Shown here: positions 1-12,836 of the stretch, in pieces | How the letters are laid out: each line of letters starts with the position of its first letter | Position numbering within the stretch: position 1 is the first letter of the stretch | Made by a program: the position numbers and the translations under genes | Notes under the pieces: model-generated | Databases searched by the model: none | What the model saw: the letters and a program-made list of their open reading frames with translations, nothing else | What the model was told of the DNA's origin: nothing | Origin: Halocaridina rubra | Lineage: Eukaryota > Arthropoda > Malacostraca > Decapoda > Atyidae | Length of the DNA stretch: 64,000 nt | Direction of reading: 5' to 3' | Assembly (NCBI GenBank): GCA_037179515.1 | Contig: JAXCGZ010015156.1 | Span: 78,501-142,500 of the forward strand

Positions 1-574
1 GGCCCGTGATCTTCTATCTCTGCAATTTGAGGGGGTGGGGTATTTTCTACTGTAAATACTGACTGAAACTCCATGTTCAATTCTTTGCAGACCTCTTCAT
101 CCGTCTCAGTGATACTTCCATCCGCTCTCTTAAACCTTAAAACCTGTTCTTTCACCTTCAGTTTTCCTCTGATAAAGTTGTGGAAAAGCTTGGGATTTTC
201 CTTAGCCTTCCTGGTGATGTCCCTTTCATAGGCTCTCTCTGCTTCTCTTCTTTTACTTAGGTAATCATTTCTTGCTCTTTTGTAGGTTTGCCAGGCATTT
301 ATGTTTTTTCTCCTCCTATACCTTTTCCAGCATTTGTCTCGCCACTCCTTAGCTCTTTTACACTCATTATTGAACCATTTCTCTCTGGCATGAATTACAC
401 CTACTTTGGTGACAGGTATGCAGCAATCTACTATCTTCCCTTATTTCTCACAAAAGATGTCGTACATTTCTTGTACCAATTTGTTGTAATATAAGGTTCT
501 CCAGTCAATAACTGCAAAAAGCTCATTCATTTTGATGTAATCTCCTTTCAGATAGTTCCTCCTCATGTTCTCAG
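1..574 (-). mobile_element. Family A LINE fragment, copy A1
   Basis: Antisense translation gives the linker between endonuclease and reverse transcriptase of the family A LINE (segments like KGDYIKMNELFAVIDW and QEMYDIFCEK). The same sequence occurs in seven or more other places in the window. The 5' end is truncated at about 574, where it meets a GT run and the 3' end of copy A2. The 3' end lies beyond the window. Stops and frameshifts interrupt the frame, so it is inactive. Confidence 0.9.
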
Positions 575-3137
575 TGTGTGTGTGTGTGTAATTGCCTAAT
601 TATGCTTACGGGAAAGAGCCCCATGCTTGTAACACCCTGTCCCATAGTTAGTTCGATTATTGTACTTTGTGATCCGTATCATACTTGTCCTTAAAACTAT
701 GTATTGAGTTATCATTAGCTACCTCCTTGCTTAATGAATTCCAATCATCAACTACTCTTACACTAAAAAGTACTTCCTTACATCATGCAAAGAAGTTTTC
801 ATGGAAAGTTTCAAACTATGACCTCTACTTCTAGTCCCAGCCTTATGAAAATATCGATATCTATCCACTCTATCATAACCATGCAGGAATTTAAAAACCA
901 ACACCATATCCCCCATCATTCTTCTAGCTTGGGGTTGTAAGTCTAATTCCCTCAGCTTTTCATCATAACTGACATTGCGTTTTTCTGGCATCAGATTCGT
1001 GGCATGACTTTAAACTTTTTCCAACTTAACTATGTGCTTTTTCAAGTGTGGATTCCAAAAGGTGGTTACATATTCAAGCCTTGGTCTCACATAGGATACA
1101 TAAATATATCTGAGCATTTCCTTGAAAATGAACCTGAAGGCTACCCTTACATTTGCTAAGAGAGCATATGCTACCATTACTACGCCATTTATATAAATTT
1201 CTGGAGACAAATCTGCAAGCATGTTTACTCCAAGCTCTGTCTCATTCTCTGTCTTTTGAAATTCTGCTCTTGCTATTAAGTATTCAAGCTTGGGCCTTCT
1301 TGCACTTGTACCCATTCTCATTACCTTGCATTTAGAAGTATTGAATTTCATTAACCACCTTTCTGGCCACTCATGCAGACTACTTAGGTCTTCCTAAAAT
1401 TCTCTACCCTTTTTCTTGACTTTTCCTTTATTCACAGTCCTTGCATAATCTGCAAGTATATTCATGAATGAATTTACAGACTCTGGTAGGTTATTTACAT
1501 ATACAAGGGACACAAGGGGCCCTAAAGCTGAACCCTTTGGAACTCCACCACTAACCCTTCTAAATTCAGACACTGAGTGTCTTATTCTAACCCTCTGTTC
1601 CCTTCCTACTAAAAAGAGTTTCTATCCATTCCATGACATTTCCACATATTTTCGACATTGCTTGCAGCTTCTTAATAAGTCTCTTGAGTGGGACTGTATT
1701 AAATGCCTTCTGGAAGTCCAAGAATATGCAATCTGCCCACACCTTTTTTTTCTGTAAGATTCGGCTTACCTCATCATAAAATTCTAATAAGTTTGTTACT
1801 GTTGATATACCTTCTCTGAAGCCATGTTGTCTCACAGACAATTAGTTGAAGGATTCCAAGTGAAGAGAGATGTGTTTATTTAGTAGTTTCACCATAATTT
1901 TGTAAGCTATGCTGGTCAAGGAAATAGGTCTATGGTTTAGAGCCATATCCCTCCTTCCCTTTTTGAAGATAGATACCACATTCACTTGTTTCCAGCATCT
2001 TGGAAACTCTCCTGACTCCAGCGACTTTCCAAATATGATTCTTAGTGCTGCTGATATTGATTCAGCTCATTTCTTAGGTACATTAGGAGATATATCATCT
2101 GGACCTGTAGCTTATGGGCATCTAGCTCCATCAGCACTTTGCATACCTCTGTGGCTGAAAAGATGATATTCTCTAATTCTGGCCCATTACTTCCTATCGC
2201 TGCAATCTGAGGGGGTGGGGTATTTTCTACTGTAATTACTGACTGAAACTCCTTGTTCAGTTCTTCACAGAACTCTTCATCCTTCTCAGTTATGCTTCCA
2301 TCCACTATCGCTTTAGCTTTAAAACTTGTTCTTTTACCTTCAGTTTTCCTTTGATAAAGTTGTGGAAAAGATTGGGTTTTTCTTTAGCCTTCCTGGTGAT
2401 ATCCCTTTCATAGTGTCTCTTTCTATGCCACTCATCTTCTACTTAGACAATAATTTCTTGCTCTTTTATGAGTTTGCCAGGCATTTCTGTTTTTCTTCCT
2501 CCTATACCTTTTCCAGCATTTGTCCCGCCAATCCTTAGCTCTCTTACACTCATTATTGAACCATTTTTCTCTTGCATGAATAACTCTTATTTTGGTGGCT
2601 GGTATGCAACAATATACTATCTTTATTCCTCACAAAAGATGTCGTACAGTTCTTGTAAATATTTGTTGCTAAATAAGGTCGTCCAGTGAATAACAGCAAA
2701 AAGCTCATTCATTTTAATGTAATCTCCTTTCAGATAGTTCCTCCTCATGTCCTCAGTGTCTCTAGTTTTAGGCAGAACATCTTAGATGATATACTCCATC
2801 AACAACACACAGTGGTCACTCTTTTTCAACACATTATCTGTGAATACTAAATCAAGCAGCAATAGCTCATCCCTACCTCTGGCCCTCGTTGGTTCTAGTA
2901 TATGTTGGTGTAGGAAATTCCTTTGTATGCAATCTAGGAATCTTGCCCCTAATGAGTTCCTCCCACTGTGTGGGTCAAGATTTATCCAACCTACTCTCTA
3001 TAATTAAAATCTCCCATAATCAAATCTTATATTTTCTCTCCTCTGCAATGCTAACAACTGAGTTTATGAATTTAATAGTACCTATATGACTTTCCTCATA
3101 AACTTCTAGCCTATGTTGGTTCCATGGTGGGTTATAC
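575..3137 (-). mobile_element. Family A LINE, 5'-truncated copy A2
   Basis: The 3' end lies beside (GT)n at 575-590 and carries the family tail (AATTAGGYAA-type) and the conserved end of ORF2 near 770. Reading leftwards on the minus strand, it contains the end of the endonuclease (about 2760-3130), the linker, and RT with LDFQKAFNTVP near 1700. It is truncated at about 3137, at an endonuclease segment equivalent to VVYNPP. It is more diverged than A5-A7 and has many stops and frameshifts, so it is an older copy. No intact protein is expected. Confidence 0.88.
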
Positions 3138-3240
3138 AGTGCTCACTCATTAATCGCGGGAGTTTGGTTTTGGGACCCGCTGCGATTGGTGAAAAATCGA
3201 GAAGTAGGAGCACCATGGCACCAACCGCCCGTTGAAAGAC
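3134..3240 (+). repeat. Tigger/pogo-like terminal sequence (fragment)
   Basis: The stretch begins TACAGTGCTCACTCATTAATC followed by a GCGGGAG core and GGGACC. This resembles Tigger-type terminal repeats, which usually start CAGT after a TA target. It sits exactly where copy A2 stops, so it may be a small DNA transposon inserted in A2 and then interrupted by family B. The other end was not identified. Confidence 0.4.
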
Positions 3241-3319
3241 TACGACTGAAGGTATTAGGATGCAACTAGGACTGGTCCAGACAGTTCCAGGTTGAATCTT
3301 CCTTCAGGACGGTTCTTTC

Positions 3320-3390
3320 CTCATGCCTACATCTACATTGAATATTCTGGCATATTCATTACACATCTCTTGCTATTCCATTACATTTGA
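3320..3390. repeat. Dispersed repeat shared with 8795-8865
   Basis: The segment GAATATTC...ATATTCATTACACATCT...TGACAAGTCA recurs with substitutions at 8795-8865. It lies just before the B1 coding frame here and just before the truncated end of A3 there. I do not recognise it. It could be a family B 5' leader piece or an independent short repeat. Confidence 0.45.
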
Positions 3391-6300
3391 CAAGTCACAA
3401 CATTCTGCACATCTGTCTCATTTACTTTCCTTTTCCTCACATTTTGTCATTATTTATGGAAGGTTCACAACTAATGGCCCCCAGTACCCGGCATAGTGGG
3501 GTGCGAAGAATCTCCGGGGATCGTGTTGACTCCACCATTGGCTTGAGGGCAGACACGCCTGGTGGTAGTAATGGATCTGCTCTTAACCTTGCACCTCCTA
3601 ATAGATCTGCTTCTTTCACTCTTCACTATTCAAACATTCATGGGCTGAACTCTAATCTTTTGTCTGAGGAACAGCACTTGGGCTCTTTCCTCCCTAACCT
3701 CCTCCTCCTATCTGAAACCCAGTTGTCTATACATGCTTCCACTGACCCTTTCCAAATCTCCCACTATAATCTGTATACTCGTTTTCGTTCCAAAGGTGGG
3801 GTCTGTGCTTACTGCAACATTAACACTCCTACTGTGAGGCTCATGGACCTTGAATCTCCTGACTTTGATGTTCTCTGGCTAAAAGTCTATCTCTCCACTA
3901 CCACTATCATCCTTTGCTTCTGCTACTGTTCTCCAAACTCCACCGAGTTTGTATCTTTCTTTGAATATCTCTCCTCGTGCCATGAGTCCTTGCTATCTTC
4001 TCACCCACATGCCGAAGTTCTCTACATTGGAGACTTCAATGTACACCACAGTGGGTGGCTTCATTATTCTCACACTGATGTGGGAGGAAGCGAGGCTCTT
4101 GCTTTCTCTATTACTCATGATCTGGAGCAAATTATTAAACATCCTACTCGTGTTCCTGATCGTCACGAACAAGCTGCTAACATTCTTGACCTTTTTTTTA
4201 CTTCCAACCCTTCAAACTACTCTTATTCCGTGCTTTCCCCTCTTGGTAAATCTAACCACTCCATGATCTCTGTCTCTTCCATTTTCGCTCCCCCACCACC
4301 AATCCCTCCTACTCAACGCCGCCTTTGGCACTTCGAGCGAACTCAATATGAAAATTTGCGTAACTTTCTCTTTGACTTTCCATGGGATGACTACTGCTTT
4401 CGGTCCCGCAACCCTGATCGGGTAGCTGTAAAAGTTGCCGAGATCGTGACCGCGGGAATGGAGGCGTACATCCCCTCTTCTACAAAAACTTTCTCTCCCC
4501 CTAAACCTTGGTTTGACCGTGCCTGCTCCATGGCTATCCAGGCTAGGAATCAGGCTCACCGATCTTACCAAGCCTCTCCTTCCGATTTAACTCGCTCTGC
4601 TTTTATTATAGCTAGGAATCGCTGTACAGCTCAGATTCGAAGGTCTAAGGCTTCCTTTATAAGAAGGAAAGTTGATGACCTTAACTCCTCTCCCACTGAC
4701 AAATGCTTCTGGTCCTAAGCCAAAAACCTCTCCAAAAACTTCTGTAACTCAAGCTTTCCCCCTCTCATTCGTTCTGATGGTTCTATAGCTTGCTCTCCCA
4801 CTGACAAAGCCACTCTCTTTGGCTCTCATTTTTCTGCTAACTCTTCTATCAACGATTCCAGTGCACCTGTTCCTCAGTCTTTGCCCCTCTCTAACCCTAT
4901 GCCCTCCCTTATCCTTTCTTCACGCAAAGTTCATAAGGTTCTTCGCTCACTAAAGACAAACAAGGCATCTGGTCCCGATGGTATCCCTGCAAGGTTCCTT
5001 AAGGAGTTTGCAGATGAACTGGCTCCCGTGCTTTGCCATCTTTTTCGCCTCATTCTGTCAACCAGTATCTATCCTTCATCTTGGAAGCATGCTCTAGTTC
5101 AACCTGTTCCTAAGAAGGGTGACCACTCTATTCCTTCTAACTACCGACCTATTGCTCTAACCTCCTCTATTGCTAAAGTTTTTGAAACTTTGCTCAATAC
5201 TCACTTCTTGAAACGCCTTGAATCTAACTCACTTATCTCCGATCACCAGTACGGCTTCCGCAAGGCAAGATCCACTGGTGATCTCCTGTCCTATCTTACT
5301 CATGTATGGTCATCTTCTCTGAGGAACTATGGGGAATCCTTTGTCGTCGCCCTTGATATCTCTAGGGCTTTTGACAGAGTCTGGCACAAGGCTCTGTTGG
5401 CCAAACTCCCTGCCTATGGCTTTACCCCTTCTTTCTGTTCTCTGATTTCCAGTTTTCTCACTGACCGTTCTATATCTGTAGTTGTTGATGGCGCAACATC
5501 TAGCCCTTTCTCTGTGTCCAGTGGTGTTCCACAGGGCTCTGTTCTTTCACCTACTCTCTTCCTTCTCTTCATCAATGATCTTCTACAGTCCCCATCTTCC
5601 TCTCTTCTTCATGGCTTTGCCGATGATTCTACCCTTCACTTTTCCTCTGCCTTTTCTTCACAACCTTCATCTGTTACTCGTAATCAATCTCGTATCACTC
5701 TTTCTTCTACTCTTAACTCCGATTTGCAGAGAGTATCTGAATGGGGCACTCGAAATTTAGTTAAATTCAATGCCTCCAAGACACAGTTTCTGGCTATCTC
5801 TTTATCTTCTTCTCCTCCTGATAACCCTATTGTCTTCGAAACTAATGAAATTTACCCTCTTAACTCTATCAATATATTAGGAATCCATATAGCCTCTAAC
5901 TTGTCTTGGAGGAATCACATAATCCAAATTTCTAAATCTTCATCCAAAAAATTGGGGGTTTTGTTTCGTTTTCGTTATTACTTTTCCTCATTGCAGTTAC
6001 TTAAAATTTACAAAGGTCTTATCCGCCCCTGCTTAGAATACTGCTCACACATCTGGGGTGCTTCTTCCTTTACTTATCTTCTTGATAGGGTTCAATCTAA
6101 GGCAGTCAGACTCATTAATGATCCTTCTCTTACTTCTAACCTGGGTTCTCTCTCTCTTCGCCGTAAGGTATCTTCCCTTTCGCTTTTCTATCGCTACTAC
6201 TTCCATCGCTGCTCTGATGAGTTGGCGAGTTGCATCCCTCCTCCACTGCCGAGGCCGCGTAACACTCGCCAAGCGGCCTCATCTCACAGGTACTGTGTGG

Positions 6301-6645
6301 AGATTTGTAGCTCGCAGATTGGTCGGTGCAGCGACTGCTTTTTCCCATCTACCTCCAGACTCTGGAACTCTCTTCCTCCTTCTGTCTTTCCTAATTCTTA
6401 TGACCTTTCATCCTTCAAAAAGCAGATCTATCGTCATCTCAAAGCCTAGTCCTCTATATCTCTGGGTCCTCTTTACTTTGACTGTTTTTTCTGTCTGTCG
6501 TTTTCCTTTGTGTGACATTACCTCATCTCTGCCTTGCCCTTAACTTTTTCTTTTCCTTCGTCTTGGTATTTTCTCGTGCCCGGGCTTTTGTTGATGAGGG
6601 CAGTTTCTGCCTATCCCGGTGTCACACTCTTAAAAAAAAAAAATA
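3391..6645 (+). mobile_element. Family B LINE, near full-length copy B1
   Basis: This is a Jockey-superfamily non-LTR retrotransposon with an apurinic-type endonuclease, then reverse transcriptase, then a 3' UTR. It ends TGTCACACTCTT followed by a run of 12 A at about 6633-6644. The same 3' end is seen at about 20145 (B2) and, inverted, at 46673 (B3). The exact 5' end is not visible; the boundary given is simply before the coding frame. The clade within Jockey/I/Nimb cannot be fixed by eye. Confidence 0.85.
3456..6449 (+). pseudogene. Endonuclease-reverse transcriptase ORF of B1, one premature stop
   Basis: The element's polyprotein nicks DNA and copies its own RNA at the nick. From the ATG at 3456 the frame runs 998 codons to the stop ending at 6449, with a single in-frame TAA at 4716-4718. 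Copy B2 has TTA (Leu) at the equivalent place, so this is a point nonsense change. The endonuclease shows SETQL, GDFNVHHSGW and GKSNHS near residues 90-270. The RT shows [33 protein letters not shown] and GFADDS, around residues 560-730. The usual endonuclease SDH is SNH here (codon 4254-4256), while B2 keeps SDH. The protein is therefore doubly defective, but the copy is young. An upstream in-frame TTG at 3387 extends the frame without adding an ATG. Confidence 0.9.
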
Positions 6646-6777
6646 TTTATTATAGGTATTTTACATTTATTTTTACCTTTACTGTATAAAGCCTTCCTGC
6701 ACTGTCAACAAACCACCCTTTACTTTATTAATAACAGCGCACAAGCGTAAATTTATATGAACGTGATAATATGAAGA
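6646..6777. other. No gene seen
   Basis: AT-rich DNA between the B1 poly-A end and the first satellite monomer. No coding frame or known repeat was recognised. It may be the far side of the DNA element interrupted by B1, but this is weak. Confidence 0.4.
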
Positions 6778-8340
<1,563 letters not shown>

Positions 8341-8865
8341 CAAGCAAACAAACATTTCTTTCTATTTTTGTACAATGGTTATTCATCTAAGATTAAAAGT
8401 TACTCATAAGTAGACTTGTAATTGAACTAATAAGTAAGAGGATAATACATACAGTTAAATTAAATGTAGCTCTTCTATAAAGTAATAATGCTGTAATAAA
8501 AATGTTGACAATAATGTTGATAATAAAGTAGTAATAATAACACTCAATACAGTATCATTATTATTGGCATCATCACCATATTTGTTTTCCTTACAACGAG
8601 AATAATTAGTTCTTAACTTAGAGAACAGAGAAGTCGATATCAGTTTACATATAGAGAGGTCAGTGTTTAGGGAAATTGCATTAAATCATTAAGTTTAGTC
8701 TATGTGTGAGCAGCAACTATTTGTCCAAGAGAAAACTATTTAGATTGTCTTTGAAAGCTGCGAAGGAGGATTCATTTTTAAGATGGCTCATGGCACCAGC
8801 TATACTGAATATTCAAGGATATTCATTACACATCTTTTATAATCCCTTCACATCTGACAGGTCAT
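8341..8865. other. No gene seen; AT-rich spacer
   Basis: Low-complexity AT-rich sequence with scattered AATAAT runs. No frame with protein-like composition was found. The last 70 bases (8795-8865) match the dispersed repeat at 3320-3390. Confidence 0.5.
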
Positions 8866-9176
8866 TATTATGCAAGCAACAAGAAATTCCTTTAACTCAC
8901 TTTCTATAGCTGTTTATTTCTTCAACTTGAAATATTTCACTTATGGGCAGTGCTATCCCTCCACCAGTCCTCTCAGATCTTTCAACCCTTAATATTCTCA
9001 AGCCCTTAGGAAAAACTGCAATAATGTTTATGTCCTATCTTAACTTAGTCTCTATAACCGCTACTATTTTTGCCTTACTGTTATTAATCCTATCCTTTAA
9101 TTCTCCTGCCTTACCAGCTATTCCATCAGTATTTGTGAACAGCAATCTTAATGAGGCTCCATCCCCTGATCTTTCA

Positions 9177-10488
9177 TTATTTTCTTTTTCCCTCCTTTGT
9201 CTGGAAGAACTCTGACAGACATTTTTCTTCTCTTTTTTCATTTATAACCTTAATTAACCTTCTAGTATCTTTCAACAAGTTTGCGATCCTTTCCATCTCT
9301 TCCTGTGTTCTGAATGGTCTTGTAGTTCTATGTTGACAAGATATCAAGATTACCACAATATCATTTAAGGTATTAAATGAGGCAAAATTCATTAATTTTC
9401 AAGCAATTTTATGTATCGAAAATGAACAGACCAAACGTATCACACTAGATGAAAAGGCGGCAATACAGAGTCAGTGTTGCCATAAAACAGAAAACCAAAA
9501 CAACGTACAGTTCGTTATGACAAAAAGAAGCAAAATTAAGGGATCAGTTTAGAACAACAACAAAATTATTAATAAATAAAGTGAAATATATATATCAATT
9601 AATAAATAAATTAATACATAAATAAAGAAGACATATATCATACCACTACAACACTCCAAATAAAGAAAGAAAATACACTATGCCACTACAGTCTAATGAA
9701 AACTGTTTTTAATTTTTGAAGTTTTGTTTGCATCTTTTTCGCTCATCAGTATTTCTCTACATGTGTCTCCTCTCTCAAAGATTACTTTTGTTGGCCTATC
9801 CTTTCCCTCCATAGAATATTTACCAAGTTGGTTGATGTTTACAATATCCTCTGAACCACACAATACTCCAATCTTCCTTATCAGGTCTAAAATCTTAGCT
9901 TTATTTTCATCAAGTCTCCCCTGCCATGTTGACGCCTGGGGTTCACTTATGCCTGAGATTACCACTGTCTTCTCTTTATCAAGTGCCTGTTTAATCAGTG
10001 GATTAGCCCTTTCCATCACAACGTCTTTCATTTTTTATATTTCTGTTTCTTTATAGACAGCTGTTTGTATGTTTTCCAATGCCACCACCCTCACAGCCTC
10101 TTTTACTGCCACATTCCCCTTTAGTGCATCTACAAAGGAAGTTTTCATGGCATCATGTTCCGTATTCAGCTCCTGAATCTCTTTTCTAAACTGTTCAATG
10201 TCTCCTTTATCTAGACATTCCAATCTGCAATATCGTCTCTCTCATAAGAAAGCAGCTAACTAACATTTAATTCATTCAGGTTGTCATTCATCTGCTTGTT
10301 GTTTCCTTCTAGTTTAGAAATTCTGGTTTCTACTTCACTTTTTTCCCTTCCAACTTCTTTATTCGTTTTTCTAGTTCTTTTTTCTCTCCTGCCCTTGTGC
10401 CTTATTTGCTTCCTCCAAAAATCTTGTATTCTCTCAGTGTTTCATTCTCTTTCATTTCTCTATCCATATTCCGAACTTTGTCATCCAT
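9177..10488 (-). pseudogene. ORF1 protein of family A (broken)
   Basis: ORF1 proteins of CR1-like LINEs bind the element RNA. From ATG at 10488-10486 the frame starts MDDKVRNMDREMKENETLRE, then frameshifts. Charged, heptad-like sequence suggests a coiled coil, around 10250-10480. The middle (9693-10031) contains VVISGISEPQ and INQLGKYS...RPTKVIFERG, which resembles the nucleic-acid-binding region of such ORF1s. The C-terminal part (RTQEEMERIANLLKDTRRL) is separated by the 355-bp insertion. Several stops are present, so no product is expected. The family assignment rests on position before ORF2 and the motif pattern. Confidence 0.7.
9335..9690. mobile_element. MITE-like insertion in A3
   Basis: Comparison with A6 (about 35090) and A8 shows that A3 is collinear on both sides of this AT-rich block. 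The ends are imperfectly inverted: TGTAGTTCTATG on the left and CCACTACAG on the right, whose reverse complement is CTGTAGTGG. A short TCT may be the target duplication. There is no coding capacity. The superfamily is unknown. Confidence 0.55.
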
Positions 10489-10513
10489 GTTTATTACAAG
10501 TGTGTCCAGGTGT

Positions 10514-12737
10514 GTGTGTGTGTATTTATTTACCTAATTGTATTTACCTAATTGTGTTTACGGGAAAGAGCCCAAAGCTCGTATCTTCCCGTCTCCTTAT
10601 CGGTTCCATTTTATACTTAGTGATACTTATCATACATGTCCTTAAAACTATGGCTTGAGAGAGCGTTAACTACCTCCTCGCTTAGCCAATTCCAATTATC
10701 AACTACTCTTACACTGAAAAAGTATTTCCTTACATCATGCAAAGAAGTTTTCTTACGAAGCTTCAAACTATGACCTCTAGTTCTAGAGCTGGCCATATCA
10801 AAATATCGATCCCTATCCACTCTGTCATAATCATGAAGGAATTTAAAGACTGTCACCATATCCCCCCTCAATCTTCTAGCTTCGAGTGATGGTAAGTCTA
10901 ATTCCCTCAGCTTCTCATCATAGCTGAGATTGCATATTTCTGGCACCAGTTTCGTGGCATGTCTTTGAACTTTTTCAAGCTTAGGTATGTACTTTTTCAA
11001 GTGCGGATTCTAAAAGGGGGCTGCATGTTCGAGTTTTGGCCTCACATAGGTTACATAAATATTTCCGAACATTTCCTTGTCCATGTGCCTGATGGCTACC
11101 CTTACATCAGCCCTTACTATGCCATTTATATGTATTTCTGGAGACAAATCTGCCAGTATGTTTACTCCTAGATCTCTCTCATTTTCTGTCTCTTGAAGTT
11201 GTACTCCAGCCACCGAGTAGGCAAGCTTGGGACTTCTTGCAATCTTTGCATCATCTGCATCCATATTCATGAATGAATTTACAGACTCTGGTAGGTCATT
11301 TACATATACAAGGAACAAAAGTGGCCCTAAAACTGAACCCTGTGGAACTCCACTACTAACTCTTCTCCATTCAGACACTGAGTTTCTTACTCTAACCCTC
11401 TGTTTCCCTTCCTCCTAAGTAAGTTTTTATCCATTCCAAAACATATCCACCTATTTTAGCCATTGATTGCAGCTTCCTAATAAGTCTCCCATGTGGAACA
11501 GTGTCAAACGCTTTCTGGAAGTCTAGGAATATGCAGTCTGCCCACCCCTCTCTTTCCTGTAAGATTCGGCTTACCTCATCATAAAACTCTAATAAGTTTG
11601 TTACTGTTCATCTACCTTCTCTGAAGCCATGTTGCCTCTCTGACAAAAAGTTGAAGGATTCCAAGTGAAGAGAGATATGTTTCCTTAGTAGTTTCTCCAT
11701 AACTTTGCAAACTATGCTGGTCAAGGAAACTGGTCTTTAGTTCAGAGCCGTATCCTTCCTTCCCTTTTTGAAGATAGGTATCACATTTGCTTGATTCCAA
11801 CATCTTGGAATCTCCCCTGACTCCAGTGACTTTTTAAATATGATACTTAGTACCACTGATATTGAGTTTGCACATTTTTTAAGCACATGAGGGGATATGT
11901 CATCAGGACCTGTAGCTTTATGAACATCTAAATCCATCAGCGCTTTACATACCTCTGTGGCTGTAAGGTTGATGTTCTCTAATACCGGCCCTTGAGCTTC
12001 TATCTCTGCAATCTGAGGGGGTGGGGATTTTGTACTGTAAATACTGACTGAAACTCCATGTTCAATTCTTTGCAGATCTCTTGATCCATCTCAGTGATGC
12101 TTCCATCTGCTCTCTTTAGCCTTAAAACCTGTTCTTTTACAGTCAGTTTTCCTCTGATAAAGCTGTGGAAAAGCTTGGGATTTTCTTTAGCCTTCCTGGT
12201 GATATCCCTCTCATAGTCTCTCTCTGCCTCTCTCCTTTTACTTAGGTAGTCATTTCTTGCTCTTTTGTAGGTTTGCCAGGCATTTATGTTCTTTCTCCTC
12301 CTATACCTTTTCCAACATTTGTCTCTCCACTCCTTAGCTCTTTTACACTCATTATCGAACCATTTCTCTCTGGCATGAATTACACCTACTTTGGTGATAG
12401 GTATGCAGCAATCTACTGTCTTCCCATATTTCTCACAAAAGATGTCATACATTTCTTGTACATATTTTTTGTAAAATAAGGTTCTCCAGTCAATAACTGC
12501 AAAAAGCTCATTCATTTTGATGTAATCTCCTTTTGGATAGCTCCTCCTCATGTACTCAGTGCCTCTACTTTCAGGCAGAATATCTTCAATGATATACTCC
12601 ATCAACAACACACAGTGGTCACTCTTTCCAATTGGTGGTTCATACTCAATTTTTTCAATATCCAACACATTATCTGTGAATACTAGATCAAGTAGTGATG
12701 GCTCATCCCCACCCCTGGCCCGCGTTGGTTCCATTAC
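10514..12737 (-). mobile_element. Family A LINE, copy A4
   Basis: The 3' end at about 10530 shows two copies of the TTACCTAATTGT tail unit, preceded by (GT)n. The copy holds RT with [20 protein letters not shown] near 11340, the linker (12000-12400) and the C-terminal endonuclease up to the VMEPTRARGGDEPS segment, where it is truncated at 12737. About 130 bp are deleted near 11245 relative to A5, which removes the piece between FADDAKI and the CKVMRMGTSARRPK segment. Frameshifts and stops are present. Confidence 0.88.
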
Positions 12738-12781
12738 ATGTATGTGTGATTACCTAATTGTGATTACCTAATTATGTTTAC

Positions 12782-12810
12782 GGGAAAGAGCCCAAAGCTC
12801 GTATCTTCCC
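12782..12810 (-). promoter_or_regulatory. Conserved 3' UTR stem-loop of family A
   Basis: On the element strand the RNA reads GGGAAGATACGAGC, a short loop, then GCTCTTTCCC. It can form nested stems (GGGAA with TTCCC, GAGC with GCTC). The same structure lies just before the tail in A4, A6, A7, A13, A15 and A16. In LINEs such 3' structures often recruit the RT for priming, which is inferred here. Confidence 0.6.
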
Positions 12811-12836
12811 GTCTCCTCATCGGTTCCATTTTATAC

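Larger units (their letters stand above)
8866..10513 (-). mobile_element. Family A LINE, ORF1 and endonuclease 5' part, copy A3
   Basis: On the minus strand this copy runs from the ORF1 leader (10513) through ORF1 into the start of the endonuclease (NNSKAKIVAVIETKL near 9050). It stops abruptly at about 8866, so the RT half is missing. It is the only copy here that shows the ORF1 N-terminal coiled-coil region. A 355-bp insertion (9335-9690) splits it. It is followed at 10514 by GT repeats and the 3' end of A4. Confidence 0.85.
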
